NCBI RefSeq assembly: GCF_947631635.1
Contig: NZ_CANRMB010000007.1
Location: 1-64,000 of the forward strand
Reading direction: 5' to 3'
Length of the DNA: 64,000 nt
Origin: an uncultured Dysosmobacter sp.
GTDB taxonomy: Bacteria; Bacillota; Clostridia; Oscillospirales; Oscillospiraceae
Under the pieces are notes generated by a model that saw only the letters and a program-made list of their open reading frames with translations, searched no databases and was not told the DNA's origin. The translations under genes were made by a program, and so were the position numbers. Below are positions 1-8,702 of this stretch, piece after piece; positions within the stretch are counted from its first letter, which is position 1, and the number at the start of each line of letters is the position of its first letter.

Positions 1-1158
1 ACCTCCGGCTTTGACCGCTACTTCCAGATCGCCCCCTGCTTCCGGGACGAGGACGCCCGGGCGGACCGCTCCCCCGGCGAGTTCTATCAGCTGGACATGG
101 AAATGGCCTTTGCCAACCAGGAGGATGTATTCGCCGTTCTGGAGGATGTCCTGCCCCCCATCTTCGCTAAGTACGGCAAGTATGACCGGGCCTCCGGCGC
201 GCCCTTCCTGCGCATCCCCTACACCGAGGCCATGGAGAAATACGGCTCCGACAAGCCCGACCTGCGCATCGACCTGACTGTGACAGACGCGACCACCGTT
301 CTGGGCGGCTGCGGCTTCGGCCCCTTTGAGGGCAGCGTGGTCAAGGCCGTGGTGGTCTCCGACTTCCACGAGACCCGGAAATTCATCGACAAGACCCTGG
401 CCGACGTGGAGGTCGTTTCCGGCGGCAAGCCCTACTGGTTCCGCCTGGACGAAAAGGGCGAGATCGTGGGCGGCATCGCCAAGTTCGTCCAACCCATCAA
501 GGAGCAGGTCATCGCCGCTCTGGGGCTGAAGCCCAATGACTTTGTGGCCCTGTCCGCCGGTAAGCTGGGCCAGGCCCAGAAAACTGCGGGCGTTCTGGTC
601 AAGACCCTGGGCGCCGCCGTGCCCGGCCACATGGACCGCGAGCAGTACGCCTTCTGCTGGATCGTGGACTTCCCCATGTACGAGATCGGCGAGGAATCCG
701 GTGAGCTGGAATTCTGCCACAACCCCTTCTCCATGCCCTCCGGCGGCCTGGAGGTCCTGCTGAAGGCCGAGCGGGGCGAGATCGATCCCCTGTCCATTAC
801 CGCCGACCAGTACGACCTGGTCTGCAACGGCGTGGAGCTCAGCTCCGGTGCTGTCCGGAACCACTCCCCCGAGATCATGATCAAGGCCTTTGAGATGGTC
901 CGACTGGGCGAGGACGACGTGAAAGCCAAGTTCCCCGCCATGTACAACGCCTTCACCTATGGTGCCCCCCCCCACGCAGGCATCGCCCCCGGCGTGGACC
1001 GCATGGTCATGCTGCTGGCTGGCGAGGAGTCCATCCGGGAGATCATCCCCTTCCCCATGAACAAGAACGCCCAGGACGTGATGATGAGCGCCCCCAGCGA
1101 AGTGACTCAGAAGCAGCTGGACGAGCTGCACATCGCCCTGGTAAAACCCGAGGCATAA
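1..1158 (+). CDS. aspS: Aspartate--tRNA ligase, C-terminal part (5' end outside window)
   Basis: Charges tRNA-Asp with aspartate in the cytoplasm. The reading frame is open from base 1, so the gene enters from the left and 385 codons are visible. Class II synthetase motif 2 is seen near the start (FRDEDARADR). Motif 3 lies near the end (GVDRMVMLLAG), and the usual AspRS ending PFPMNKNAQDVMMSAP follows. Between them lies the bacterial GAD insertion domain (about residues 90-210 of the visible part), typical of the large bacterial AspRS. The N-terminal anticodon-binding OB fold is not in the window. A strong terminator follows 24 bases after the stop. Whether it is discriminating or also charges tRNA-Asn cannot be read from this part alone. 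Confidence 0.97.
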   Translation, partial: TSGFDRYFQIAPCFRDEDARADRSPGEFYQLDMEMAFANQEDVFAVLEDVLPPIFAKYGKYDRASGAPFLRIPYTEAMEKYGSDKPDLRIDLTVTDATTVLGGCGFGPFEGSVVKAVVVSDFHETRKFIDKTLADVEVVSGGKPYWFRLDEKGEIVGGIAKFVQPIKEQVIAALGLKPNDFVALSAGKLGQAQKTAGVLVKTLGAAVPGHMDREQYAFCWIVDFPMYEIGEESGELEFCHNPFSMPSGGLEVLLKAERGEIDPLSITADQYDLVCNGVELSSGAVRNHSPEIMIKAFEMVRLGEDDVKAKFPAMYNAFTYGAPPHAGIAPGVDRMVMLLAGEESIREIIPFPMNKNAQDVMMSAPSEVTQKQLDELHIALVKPEA

Positions 1159-1182
1159 AATCAGTCTTATCGGTGAAAAAAG

Positions 1183-1212
1183 TCCCTCTCTAAAGTGGAG
1201 AGGGATTTTTTT
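1183..1212 (+). terminator. Rho-independent terminator of aspS
   Basis: An 8-bp stem (TCCCTCTC pairing with GAGAGGGA) with a 7-base loop is followed by seven T residues, 24 bases after the aspS stop codon. Confidence 0.9.
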
Positions 1213-1322
1213 CATCAACGGTGATGCGAATAGGTCAGACAGAGGATGTGGTTTGATCGCATCCTTTCTTTTTTTGCAGGACTATGATACACTATGGATA
1301 TCTTTCTCCATGGAGGTGTTCT

Positions 1323-2501
1323 ATGCGTCGCTTTTTTCTCGCGGTGCTGACTGCTTTTTTGATCGGTGTGTTGGCCGCCTGCGGGGCCCCCGCTGAAGGG
1401 GGACCGACCGCCCCGGCGGAGCCTCCCGCTGAGGAGTCCCCTGCAAAGGAACCGGAAGCACCCCCCTCTACGGAGCCGGAGGCTCCGGTGGACCCCATGG
1501 AGCGCCTGCTCTCCTCCATGACCCTGGAGGAAAAGGTGGGGCAGCTGTTCTTTGTCCGGGTCCCGGCGGACAGTGCCGTGGAGGATGTGGGGACCTACCA
1601 CCTGGGCGGTTACATCCTCTTTGGCCGGGATACTCAGGACAGGACCGCAAACGACCTCATCCAAACCATCCAGCGCTATCAGGACGCCGCGGCCATCCCC
1701 CTGCTCATCGGTGTGGACGAGGAGGGCGGCACGGTGGTGCGGGTCAGCTCCAACCCCCATCTGCGGGCGTCTAAATTCAAATCCCCCCAGAAGCTGTCCG
1801 CCTCCGGCGGCATGGAAGCCATCACAGCTGACACCCACGAAAAGGATGTGCTGCTGCACGCCCTGGGGTTTAACGTGAACCTGGCCCCGGTGGCGGACGT
1901 GTCCACCAGTGCGGGCGACTTCATCTATTCCAGGTCCTTCGGCCAGAACGCCTCTGCCACGGCGGACTATGTGGCCCAGGTGACCGCCCGGATGACCGCC
2001 GACGGCATGAGCAGCGTCCTCAAGCACTTCCCCGGCTACGGAAACAATGTGGACACCCATACCGGCATCGCCGTGGACCAGCGGCCCCTGGAGACTTTTG
2101 AGACCTCCGACTTTCTGCCCTTCCAGGCGGGCATCCAGGCCGGTGGGAAGCAGACCGCCGTACTGGTGTCCCACAACATCATGACCTGTGTGGACGACGC
2201 CCTGCCCGCCTCCCTCTCTCCGGCCGTCCACGAAATTTTGAGAGGCGGCCTGGGCTTTGACGGCGTGGTGATGACCGACGACCTGGCCATGGACGCTGTG
2301 GCGGCCTATGCCAAGGACGGCGCCGTGGCGGTGATGGCCCTGGAAGCCGGAAACGACCTGATCATCACCACCGACTACCGCACCCAGATCCCCAAGGTCA
2401 TCGAGGCCGTAGAAAGCGGCGTTTTGGAGGAACCAGTCATCGACGCCGCCTGTCTTCGGGTCCTGCGGTGGAAGTCCGCTCTGGGCCTGCTGACAGAGTA
2501 A
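1323..2501 (+). CDS. Glycoside hydrolase family 3 lipoprotein (NagZ-like beta-N-acetylhexosaminidase)
   Basis: Probably removes N-acetylglucosamine (or a related sugar) from muropeptides or glycans outside the membrane. ATG 1323 is chosen because GGAGGTG lies 4 bases upstream and the protein then begins with a lipoprotein signal ending in the lipobox LAAC (Cys near residue 20). A proline/glutamate-rich linker follows to about residue 60. The GH3 N-terminal TIM barrel then starts with LEEKVGQLF, with IGVDEEGG, KHFPGYGNNVDTHTG (the His/Asp region used as acid-base in NagZ enzymes) and VVMTDDLAMDAV carrying the presumed Asp nucleophile. At 392 residues it matches single-domain NagZ proteins and lacks the second GH3 domain. 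It stands alone downstream of the aspS terminator. Substrate is inferred from family only. Confidence 0.9.
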   Translation: MRRFFLAVLTAFLIGVLAACGAPAEGGPTAPAEPPAEESPAKEPEAPPSTEPEAPVDPMERLLSSMTLEEKVGQLFFVRVPADSAVEDVGTYHLGGYILFGRDTQDRTANDLIQTIQRYQDAAAIPLLIGVDEEGGTVVRVSSNPHLRASKFKSPQKLSASGGMEAITADTHEKDVLLHALGFNVNLAPVADVSTSAGDFIYSRSFGQNASATADYVAQVTARMTADGMSSVLKHFPGYGNNVDTHTGIAVDQRPLETFETSDFLPFQAGIQAGGKQTAVLVSHNIMTCVDDALPASLSPAVHEILRGGLGFDGVVMTDDLAMDAVAAYAKDGAVAVMALEAGNDLIITTDYRTQIPKVIEAVESGVLEEPVIDAACLRVLRWKSALGLLTE

Positions 2502-2680
2502 TACAGATCTCCATGTCCAAAATTTCCCCTTCTTCTGGGGCGACAAAGCAAAATCTCCCGCCATCCATATACAAATTGTATAAATATTTGAAATATATAC
2601 GCTTCGTGTAATATTTCTTCTTCAAATTGATATCTCCGGGTCTTAAGACCCATCTCACGATCTGAAAGGAAGTTTTCCAC

Positions 2681-3829
2681 ATGGAAACCGAAAAGCTCTA
2701 CTACCAAGACCCCTTCCTCCGGGAATTCACCGCTGCGGTCCTCTCCTGCGAGGAGGCCAAAGGTTCCTACAAGGTCGTACTGGACCGCACCGCCTTCTAC
2801 CCCGAGGGCGGCGGCCAGCCCGCCGACCACGGGACCCTGGGGGACGCCGCCGTCACAGATGTCCACGAGAAAAACGGCGTGGTTTTCCACACCTGTGACA
2901 AGTCTTTAGAAATTGGACAGACTGTGACCGGCTCCATCGACTGGCCTCGCCGCTTCGACCACATGCAGCAGCACTCCGGCGAGCACATCATCTCCGGCAT
3001 TCTCTGTTCCGACTACCACTGCGACAATGTGGGCTTCCACCTGGGAGCCGATACCGTGACCATCGACTATAACGCCGACATCTCCTGGGAGCAGGCTCTG
3101 GACGCGGAGCGCAAGGCCAACGAGGTCATTTGGGCGGACCGGGCGGTGGAGATCGGCTATCCCTCCCCCGCCGAATTGGCCGCGCTGGAATACCGCAGCA
3201 AAAAGGAGCTGACAGGCAAAGTCCGCATCGTCACCTTTCCCGCGGCGGACTGCTGCGCCTGCTGCGGCACCCATGTTCTGCGGGCAGGTCAGGTAGGGCT
3301 TGTCAAGGTCCTGTCCTGCCAGAGATTCCGGGAGGGTGTCCGGCTGGAGATCGTCTGCGGCAGGCGGGCCCTGGAATATCTCTCCGCGGTCTACGACCAG
3401 GACCGGGCGGTGGCCCAGCGCCTCAGCGTCAAACCCCAGGATACCTTCGCCGCCGTGGAGCGGCTGGAAGCGGAGCTGTCCGCCGCCAAGGTCCGGCAGG
3501 CACAGCTGGAAGAACAGGTCTTTGATGCCATCGCCGCAGAAAACGCGGGAAAGGGCGACGTGCTGCTGTTCCAGCCCGCCATGAAATCCGACAGTGTACG
3601 GAAGCTGGCGGACACTGTGGCCCACCGCTGCGGGGGATTGGCGGCGGTATTTGCCGGAGAGGACGGCCACTATGCCTACGCGCTGGTCCGGGCCGACGGA
3701 GCCGATATCTCCGCCCTTGTCAAGGAGCTGAATCATTCGCTGAACGGCCGGGGCGGCGGGCGGAACGGCTTTGCCCAGGGCAGCGTTCAAGCCCAGAGCG
3801 GCGCTGTCTGCCGCTTCTTTCAAAAATAA
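2681..3829 (+). CDS. Alanyl-tRNA editing protein, AlaX-long type with DHHA1 domain
   Basis: Stand-alone homologue of the editing half of AlaRS, expected to hydrolyse Ser-tRNA(Ala) or Gly-tRNA(Ala). The N-terminal OB-like region (residues 1-95, FYPEGGGQPADHG) is followed by the editing core with the zinc ligands HSGEHI near residue 97. CCACCGTHV near residue 190 supplies the remaining Cys/His ligands. A coiled-coil linker (about 240-285) leads to a DHHA1 domain ending GGGRNGFAQGSVQ, the glycine-rich signature. Length 382 fits AlaX-L. ATG 2681 is preceded by GAAAGGAAG. The 180 bases upstream are AT-rich and probably hold the promoter, but no convincing -35/-10 pair was found. It is not linked to alaS here. 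Confidence 0.92.
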   Translation: METEKLYYQDPFLREFTAAVLSCEEAKGSYKVVLDRTAFYPEGGGQPADHGTLGDAAVTDVHEKNGVVFHTCDKSLEIGQTVTGSIDWPRRFDHMQQHSGEHIISGILCSDYHCDNVGFHLGADTVTIDYNADISWEQALDAERKANEVIWADRAVEIGYPSPAELAALEYRSKKELTGKVRIVTFPAADCCACCGTHVLRAGQVGLVKVLSCQRFREGVRLEIVCGRRALEYLSAVYDQDRAVAQRLSVKPQDTFAAVERLEAELSAAKVRQAQLEEQVFDAIAAENAGKGDVLLFQPAMKSDSVRKLADTVAHRCGGLAAVFAGEDGHYAYALVRADGADISALVKELNHSLNGRGGGRNGFAQGSVQAQSGAVCRFFQK

Positions 3830-3863
3830 GCCAGGGGGAAAATCTGATGGCACGTATGCGGTG

Positions 3864-3925
3864 CAGGCGGGGCGCGGGACGCGGTCTGTGACCGGCTGCC
3901 CTGGATGACTCCCCTGCCCCGCCTG
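3864..3925 (+). other. GC-rich long-range hairpin in the 3830-4002 intergenic gap
   Basis: CAGGCGGGG (3864) pairs perfectly with CCCCGCCTG (3917-3925) around a 44-base interior that is itself GC-rich. No T-run follows, so it is not a standard terminator. Nothing else recognisable was seen in the 173-base gap. Function unknown. Confidence 0.35.
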
Positions 3926-4002
3926 TAAGGGTATTTCCGTATATGAATCGGGAGACGATATGCCTAAGTTCGTGTATGCCCCGGAAGAAAAGGAGGAACG
4001 AT

Positions 4003-4308
4003 ATGAACTATGTCTGGATCACCTACCACCACGAGGAGGACGACGAACCCTCGGAGGTCTATTTCGAACTGGATGAAAACCGGATGGAGGTCCGAAAAGT
4101 GGAGTTTTTCCGCAATGGCCTCTGTTTTTCCTACGGAGAGGAGCGGGGCAATTTTGACGCCCTGTCCAAAGAGCCCTTCCCGGAGGACCTGCGTTCTTTG
4201 AACCTGGAGGGCGAACGGGATGTGAAGGCCATCTCCCGCAGCTTTTTCCAGGAGATCTGGAACCAGGCCCAGGAGCGGCCAGATGGCTTTATGGGGATGT
4301 TTTTCTGA
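4003..4308 (+). CDS. Small conserved protein resembling the DUF6881 family
   Basis: A 101-residue protein of unknown function. ATG 4003 is preceded by AGGAGG at 3991-3996, which decides this start over the in-frame ATG at 3943. The N-terminal half (ITYHHEEDDEPSEVYFEL, then NRMEVRKVEFFRNG) matches my memory of DUF6881 proteins, which have an EP..IY.ELD...EVRKVE.F.DG pattern. These are small, acidic, all-beta cytosolic proteins often found next to toxins or scattered as orphans. The stop codon overlaps the start of msrA (TGATG), so the two are translationally coupled. No catalytic residues or membrane segments are seen, and the link with msrA is positional only. Confidence 0.75.
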   Translation: MNYVWITYHHEEDDEPSEVYFELDENRMEVRKVEFFRNGLCFSYGEERGNFDALSKEPFPEDLRSLNLEGERDVKAISRSFFQEIWNQAQERPDGFMGMFF

Positions 4309-4880
4309 TGAGGACCATTTATTTGGCCGGCGGCTGCTTCTGGGGCATGGAGCGGCTCTACCGCACACTGCCGGGTGTGGTGAATGTGACGGCCGGTTAT
4401 GCCAACGGCAGTTCTCTCGCCCATGCCTATTATGAAGCGGTCTGCACCGGCGTCACCGGATTTCGGGAGGCCGTACAGGTGGACTATGACCCTGAAGCGG
4501 TCTCTCTGGCCCACCTGCTGTTTGCCTTTTTTGCCGTCATCGACCCGGAGACTCCCAACCGGCAGGGACCGGATTTCGGCAGCCAATATCAGGCCGGCGT
4601 ATACTGGACCAATGCGGAGGATGCTGCCGCCGTTCAAAAGATCGCCGCCATGGAGGCGGCCGCATATCCCTATTTTGCCGTGGAGCTCAAACCGTTGGAC
4701 TGCTTCTTTCCCGCCGAGGCGTATCACCAGCGGTATCTGGAAAAGCACCCCAGCGGCTACTGCCATGTCTCTCCCGGAAAAATCGATGCTCTGCGCCGGT
4801 ACCCCTTTGCGGACAGGCCCTATGACCGCCCTGCGGCTCAATTGCTGCGGGCCTGGCAGTCCGAGGGGACAGAGCAGTAA
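4308..4880 (+). CDS. msrA: Peptide-methionine (S)-S-oxide reductase MsrA
   Basis: Reduces the S epimer of methionine sulfoxide in oxidised proteins, using thioredoxin. The active-site motif AGGCFWGMERL is at residues 7-17 with Cys10 as the nucleophile. Other family blocks are VTAGYANG, DPETPNRQGPDFGSQYQAGVYW and YHQRYLEKHP. At 190 residues it is a single MsrA domain without a fused MsrB. It is translationally coupled to the preceding DUF6881-like gene. A bidirectional terminator follows 15 bases after the stop. Confidence 0.97.
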   Translation: MRTIYLAGGCFWGMERLYRTLPGVVNVTAGYANGSSLAHAYYEAVCTGVTGFREAVQVDYDPEAVSLAHLLFAFFAVIDPETPNRQGPDFGSQYQAGVYWTNAEDAAAVQKIAAMEAAAYPYFAVELKPLDCFFPAEAYHQRYLEKHPSGYCHVSPGKIDALRRYPFADRPYDRPAAQLLRAWQSEGTEQ

Positions 4881-4894
4881 ACAGCAGAACGATC

Positions 4895-4927
4895 AAAAAG
4901 GCCTGCGGATGATTCCGCAGGCCTTTT
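4895..4927. terminator. Bidirectional terminator between msrA and the purine permease
   Basis: AAAAGGCCTGCGGA pairs with TCCGCAGGCCTTTT around a 4-base loop. The A-rich and T-rich ends make it work on both strands for the two converging genes. Confidence 0.93.
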
Positions 4928-4944
4928 GCAGTATTTGCTTGTAA

Positions 4945-6366
4945 TCAGACGACAACGAAGAATTTCACCAGGAACAGTGCGGAGATGACATACGTCAGCA
5001 CGGACACATCCTTGGCCTTGCCGGTGAACACCTTGATAACGGTATAGGAGATGAGCCCCAGGCCAATAGCATGGCCGATGGATCCGGAGACGGGCATACC
5101 GATCAGCATCAGCGACACGGGGAGCATCTGGTCCATATCGTCGAAATCCACATTCTTCAGACCCATGAGCATCAGCACGCCCACATAAATCAGCGCGGCG
5201 GATGTGGCCGCGGCGGGAATAATGGCGGCGATGGGGGCTATGAAGATACAGGCCAGGAACAGAATGCCCGTGGTCAGGGCCGTCAGGCCGGTGCGGCCGC
5301 CTGCCTCAACGCCGGAGGCGGACTCCACGAAGGTTGTGACGGTGGAGGTGCCGGTGCAGGAGCCGACGATAGTGCCAATGGCGTCGGACAGCAGGGCCTC
5401 CTTCATGTTGGGCATATTGCCCTCCTTGTCCACCATGCCGGCCCGGGAGGCAGTGCCCACCAGAGTGCCGATGGTGTCGAACATATCGATCATGCAGAAG
5501 GTGATGATCAGGGTGATGGCTGTAAACCAGCCGATCTCCAGGAAGCCGGAGAAGTTGAACTTGAAGAAGGTGGTCTCCACCATGTCGGCAAAGGGCGGCA
5601 CAAAGGAAGCGGTGCTCAGGGAGGCAAAGGGATTGGTTCCCAGGAACAGCGCCTGCCCCGCCCAATAGATCACCGACGCCACCAGCATACCCAGCAGCAC
5701 GGCGGCCTTGATGCCCTTCTTCGCCAGGATCACGATCACGAACAGCCCCACAAACATGGTGACCACGGTGAGGATCATGGCGCTGTATCCAGAGCCCATG
5801 GAGGTCTTTGCCACGCTGGGCGTCAGAGCGCCGAAGAAGTCCCGCATCACGTAAAAGGGACCGCCATTTTCAGAGTAGATACCCACATTGGAACCCAAGC
5901 CGATATTCATCAGCATCAGGCCGATGGCAGGAGCGATGCCTAGCCGCACACCCAGGGGAATGGCATCCACGATCTTTTCCCGGATGTTCAGGATGGACAG
6001 GATGATGAAAACGATGCCCTCCATCAGGATGATGACCAGGGCGGCCTGGAAGCTGGCCACATAGCTCATGCCGGTCAGGGCCGCGATGTTGGCCGCCACC
6101 ACGGCGAAGAAGCTGTTCAGGCCCATGCCGGGGGCCAGGGCAAAGGGTTTGTTTGCCAGGAACGCCATGCAGAACATGGCGATGGCCGAGGCGATGCAGG
6201 TGGCCATAAACACACCGTTCCACAGGGAAGATCCAACATCAAAGTTGGTCAGCAGATTGGGGTTCAGGGCGATGATGTACGCCATCGTCATGAACGTGGT
6301 AAGTCCGGCCAGGATCTCTGTGCGGACCGAGGTGCCATTCTCCTTCAGTTTAAATATTTTTTCCAT
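4945..6366 (-). CDS. NCS2-family purine permease (AzgA/PbuG-like guanine/hypoxanthine transporter)
   Basis: Integral membrane symporter for purine bases of the AzgA branch of NCS2. The 473-residue protein begins FKLKENGTSVRTEILAGLTTFMTMAYII, typical of PbuG/GhxP, and has about 13 hydrophobic segments. The conserved SCTGTSTVTTFVESASGVEAG stretch, cut here to its SGVEAGGRTGLTAL end, and FDTIGTLVG are further family hallmarks. ATG at 6366 has GGGAGG 5 bases upstream. A good promoter sits about 75 bases upstream of the start. That leader is too short for a purine riboswitch and no such fold is seen. Guanine/hypoxanthine preference is inferred from the subfamily. Confidence 0.95.
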   Translation of the reverse strand: MEKIFKLKENGTSVRTEILAGLTTFMTMAYIIALNPNLLTNFDVGSSLWNGVFMATCIASAIAMFCMAFLANKPFALAPGMGLNSFFAVVAANIAALTGMSYVASFQAALVIILMEGIVFIILSILNIREKIVDAIPLGVRLGIAPAIGLMLMNIGLGSNVGIYSENGGPFYVMRDFFGALTPSVAKTSMGSGYSAMILTVVTMFVGLFVIVILAKKGIKAAVLLGMLVASVIYWAGQALFLGTNPFASLSTASFVPPFADMVETTFFKFNFSGFLEIGWFTAITLIITFCMIDMFDTIGTLVGTASRAGMVDKEGNMPNMKEALLSDAIGTIVGSCTGTSTVTTFVESASGVEAGGRTGLTALTTGILFLACIFIAPIAAIIPAAATSAALIYVGVLMLMGLKNVDFDDMDQMLPVSLMLIGMPVSGSIGHAIGLGLISYTVIKVFTGKAKDVSVLTYVISALFLVKFFVVV

Positions 6367-6442
6367 AATGCCTCCCTTTCTCTCCGTCTTTCACCCAACT
6401 CTTGCAGAAATTGTTAGATGAAAAAGCAGTTTCTGTATTTTT

Positions 6443-6471
6443 ATCATACGAAACTTTCTTGGAAAATACAA
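6443..6471 (-). promoter_or_regulatory. SigA-type promoter of the purine permease
   Basis: On the minus strand TTGTAT and TATGAT are separated by 17 bases. Transcription would start near 6436, giving a 70-base leader. Confidence 0.7.
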
Positions 6472-6529
6472 GTGGCTGCTCCACGTCAATTTGTGGAAAA
6501 AGATTTCCCCTTTTTGGATAAACCCACAA

Positions 6530-6557
6530 GAAAAAAGGCATGCCAGGATGACATGCC
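6530..6557 (-). terminator. Terminator of the LTA-synthase-like gene
   Basis: On the minus strand GGCATG pairs with CATGCC around a 9-base loop and is followed by seven T residues, starting 12 bases after the stop codon. Confidence 0.8.
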
Positions 6558-6568
6558 CTCTCTCCTGT

Positions 6569-8425
6569 TCAATATTGGAAATGCGTCCCGTAATAGTATT
6601 CCAGGCTCTGGAAGGTGTGCAGCGCAACTTTTCCCGCCTCGTCCAGCGTCTCCACCAGTTGTCCGTTCTGCACATAGCGGCCCACGGTGGTCAGCACAGG
6701 GATCTGCCGCCAGATGTCCGTGGTGGCCTGGGCCCAGGCGTCGCCCTGCCAGCCGCACTGGTCAAACAGCAGGTTCATCAGGAAGCAGGAGGACACGTCC
6801 GGTCCCTCCCCCTGGAAATCATTGCCCAGCGCCGCCTTGGCCGCGTCGTTGGCCCAGATCAGATACCGGGTGCCGTAATAATTGTAAAAGCCCTCCTCTG
6901 TGGAGGTATCCAGGTTGACGCCCAGCTCCTGATAGGCGGAATTGCCGTCACCGAACCAAGGCTTATGGTCTCCGAATACCACCACGACCACCGGCCGCTC
7001 CTCCTTTCGGAACTGATCCAGCAGCCATTGGAGCTGGACCGCCGTATCCTCCACGGAGCCCAGATAGTTATCCACAATGTTGGTGGTCTCTGTAGAATAC
7101 CGGCCGTCGGTGTAGTGGTTGCCCCGCCAGACGCTTTCCGTGTCATAGGGGCCATGGCCCTGATAGGTCACGTTGAAGGAGAAATAGGGCTTCCCCTCCC
7201 CGTCCCGGTTGGCCTCGTACAGCTTAAAGATCTCCGGCAGCAGCACATCATCGGTGGCAATTCCGCCGGTGTAGCGCTCCCCGTAATAGTTCTCCTGAAA
7301 ATAGTAGGTGGGCAGGCCCAGATAGGTGTTGACGTTGCGGCGGTTGTAGAACCACTCATAGCTGGGATGGCTCCCCTCCACAGCGTAGCCCTGTCTGCCG
7401 AAGTACCAGCCGTAGGAGTTGGTGTTGGTGCGGTAGTTCCACTGGTCCGCGTAGCCCGTGAGAAAGGCCCGCTCCGTGTTCACCGTACCTCCGGCAAAAA
7501 TGTTGGTCAGAAGGTTTCCGGTATAGCTCTCCGCCTCCAAAGCGTGGTAGACAGCATACGCCTTTTCCCAGTCGATGCCCTCCACACCCGCGAAGCGGGA
7601 GAAGTCCGCAAAGGCCTCCAGCTGGAGGGTGATGACGTCCACCTGCTCCTCCGCCGGGATGTCCGCAGAGACGTAGCTTTCCAGCAGGGCCGCCGTCTCC
7701 CGCTCGCTGTATCCGCCGGGTGCCTTGATGGAACCCACGGTGACGCTGTGGAGGAAGGGATAGACAAATCCCTTGGAGATATAGACCTGGGTGGAGGACC
7801 AGCGGTTGATATAGTCGTAATTCGCCGTGCGGGCATTGTAAAGGTCCTTGTCCTCATAAAATTTCCAGGCGGGCACACAGAGCAGCGCCCCCGCCAGAAA
7901 CAGCGGCAGCCGCACCTTCCATCTCGGGATGCCCCGCACCAAAAACAGCAGCAGAAGCGTCCCCAGCACGATGCAGGCAAGGCCGAACCAGACCCGCTTG
8001 TCCGGCGTCAGGTCGTAGTTGGCGGTCTTGGTGATGGAGCCGGCCTCCCGCAGGTATTTCAGATCCTCAAACATCAGGGGATCGTCCCGAAAGCGCAGCT
8101 TGTAATAGTTGCCCAGCGACAGCCCCCAGACCAGGATGGAGGACAGCAGAAACGCGATCCAGGGCCGCCCGGCCAGCAGGTATAAAAGCAGTACCAGTCC
8201 CACCACAGGCGCCACGTTCAAAAGCAGCAGCAGCGGCCGCTGGAGATAGCTCTTCATCAGCATGTCCGTGTAGTCGCCATAGGCGAAAAAAATGGACAGC
8301 ATCCCCAGACATACACCGGATGCCAGCATGACGGCAGCATTCCAAAACCAGAACGCGATTTTTTTGCCTCTGTCCAGACCGGCGGAAGAGGTTCCAAACA
8401 GCCAAAAATTTTTCAAGTGATCCAT
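6569..8425 (-). CDS. LTA synthase family sulfatase-like membrane protein
   Basis: Predicted phosphoglycerol transferase building lipoteichoic acid-like or other glycerol-phosphate polymers at the outer face of the membrane. Five hydrophobic segments lie within residues 25-190, followed by an extracellular alkaline-phosphatase/sulfatase fold. Family landmarks are NIFAGGTVNTERAFLTG, with the Thr of GGTVNTE in the position of the LtaS catalytic threonine. TYQGHGPYD and VVVVFGDHKPWFGDG supply metal-binding His/Asp residues. Length 618 fits LtaS-type enzymes. The start ATG 8425 is preceded by AGGAAAGG. It lies downstream of the glyQS duplicated end but has its own terminator. Substrate is not determined by sequence; polysaccharide phosphoglycerol transferases share the same fold. 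Confidence 0.9.
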   Translation of the reverse strand: MDHLKNFWLFGTSSAGLDRGKKIAFWFWNAAVMLASGVCLGMLSIFFAYGDYTDMLMKSYLQRPLLLLLNVAPVVGLVLLLYLLAGRPWIAFLLSSILVWGLSLGNYYKLRFRDDPLMFEDLKYLREAGSITKTANYDLTPDKRVWFGLACIVLGTLLLLFLVRGIPRWKVRLPLFLAGALLCVPAWKFYEDKDLYNARTANYDYINRWSSTQVYISKGFVYPFLHSVTVGSIKAPGGYSERETAALLESYVSADIPAEEQVDVITLQLEAFADFSRFAGVEGIDWEKAYAVYHALEAESYTGNLLTNIFAGGTVNTERAFLTGYADQWNYRTNTNSYGWYFGRQGYAVEGSHPSYEWFYNRRNVNTYLGLPTYYFQENYYGERYTGGIATDDVLLPEIFKLYEANRDGEGKPYFSFNVTYQGHGPYDTESVWRGNHYTDGRYSTETTNIVDNYLGSVEDTAVQLQWLLDQFRKEERPVVVVVFGDHKPWFGDGNSAYQELGVNLDTSTEEGFYNYYGTRYLIWANDAAKAALGNDFQGEGPDVSSCFLMNLLFDQCGWQGDAWAQATTDIWRQIPVLTTVGRYVQNGQLVETLDEAGKVALHTFQSLEYYYGTHFQY

Positions 8426-8444
8426 GCCTTTCCTAAAACCGGAC

Positions 8445-8478
8445 GGCCCCGGAACCGATCAAACCGCATTCCGGGGCC
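8445..8478 (-). terminator. Possible terminator downstream of the duplicated glyQS end
   Basis: GGCCCCGGAA pairs with TTCCGGGGCC around a 14-base loop. On the minus strand it is followed by a weak T-containing stretch (GTCCGGTTTTA). It is just upstream of the LTA-synthase-like gene. Confidence 0.45.
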
Positions 8479-8498
8479 GCAATCTATCCAACAAAAAC

Positions 8499-8557
8499 AA
8501 TAGGCCAGCTTTTCAGTCAAATACGCCTTCAACTCACTGATGGGGATCCGCACCTGC
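8499..8557 (-). repeat. Duplicated, diverged copy of the glyQS 3' end
   Basis: These 59 bases align without gaps to 8705-8763 inside glyQS, with about 13 mismatches. The copy encodes QVRIPISELKAYLTEKLAY where glyQS has [19 protein letters not shown], so only 2 of 19 residues change. Most differences are therefore synonymous, as between alleles of a functional gene. In the copy the stop codon is lost and the frame reads on for about 17 further codons. No start codon with a ribosome binding site precedes it. The offset to the original is 206 bases. It appears to be the orphaned end of an earlier glyQS allele. Confidence 0.85.
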
Positions 8558-8702
8558 CTCCCCATCAAACTTGTTTGATGGGGTCCCCTTGATCCCATTT
8601 TTGCCCAGGCGAAGTGAATCCGCTTGGACGTAAGGCTCTGCCTCCGGCAGACCGCTTACACGCCGCGCCGCGGCGGGACCATGGAGCAGTCCGGCTATTC
8701 TC
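8558..8702 (-). repeat. Hairpin-rich spacer element between the two glyQS ends
   Basis: A non-coding stretch of about 145 bases. Read on the minus strand it holds GCGGATTCACTTCGC, then GGGCAAAAATGGGATC, then the perfect hairpin CCCATCAAACAAGTTTGATGGG. This order and much of the sequence are shared with the spacer downstream of rnhA, which has GCGAATTCATTTCGC, GGAGCAAATC and a CCCATCCGG/CCGGATGGG hairpin. The arms of the last hairpin differ between loci but stay complementary, which suggests a conserved structure. No coding potential is seen. Confidence 0.7.

Noticed and set aside
5071-5943. Long plus-strand open frame antisense to the purine permease
   Set aside because: It is rich in His/Gln/Gly, has no ribosome binding site, and is the shadow of a high-GC membrane protein gene; many similar shadows occur.
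6385-6442. Purine riboswitch upstream of the permease
   Set aside because: The leader from the predicted start point is only about 70 bases and lacks the purine aptamer core and a terminator.
8413-8598. A small gene encoding the duplicated GlyRS tail
   Set aside because: It has no ribosome binding site or sensible N-terminus; it is explained better as an orphaned gene end.
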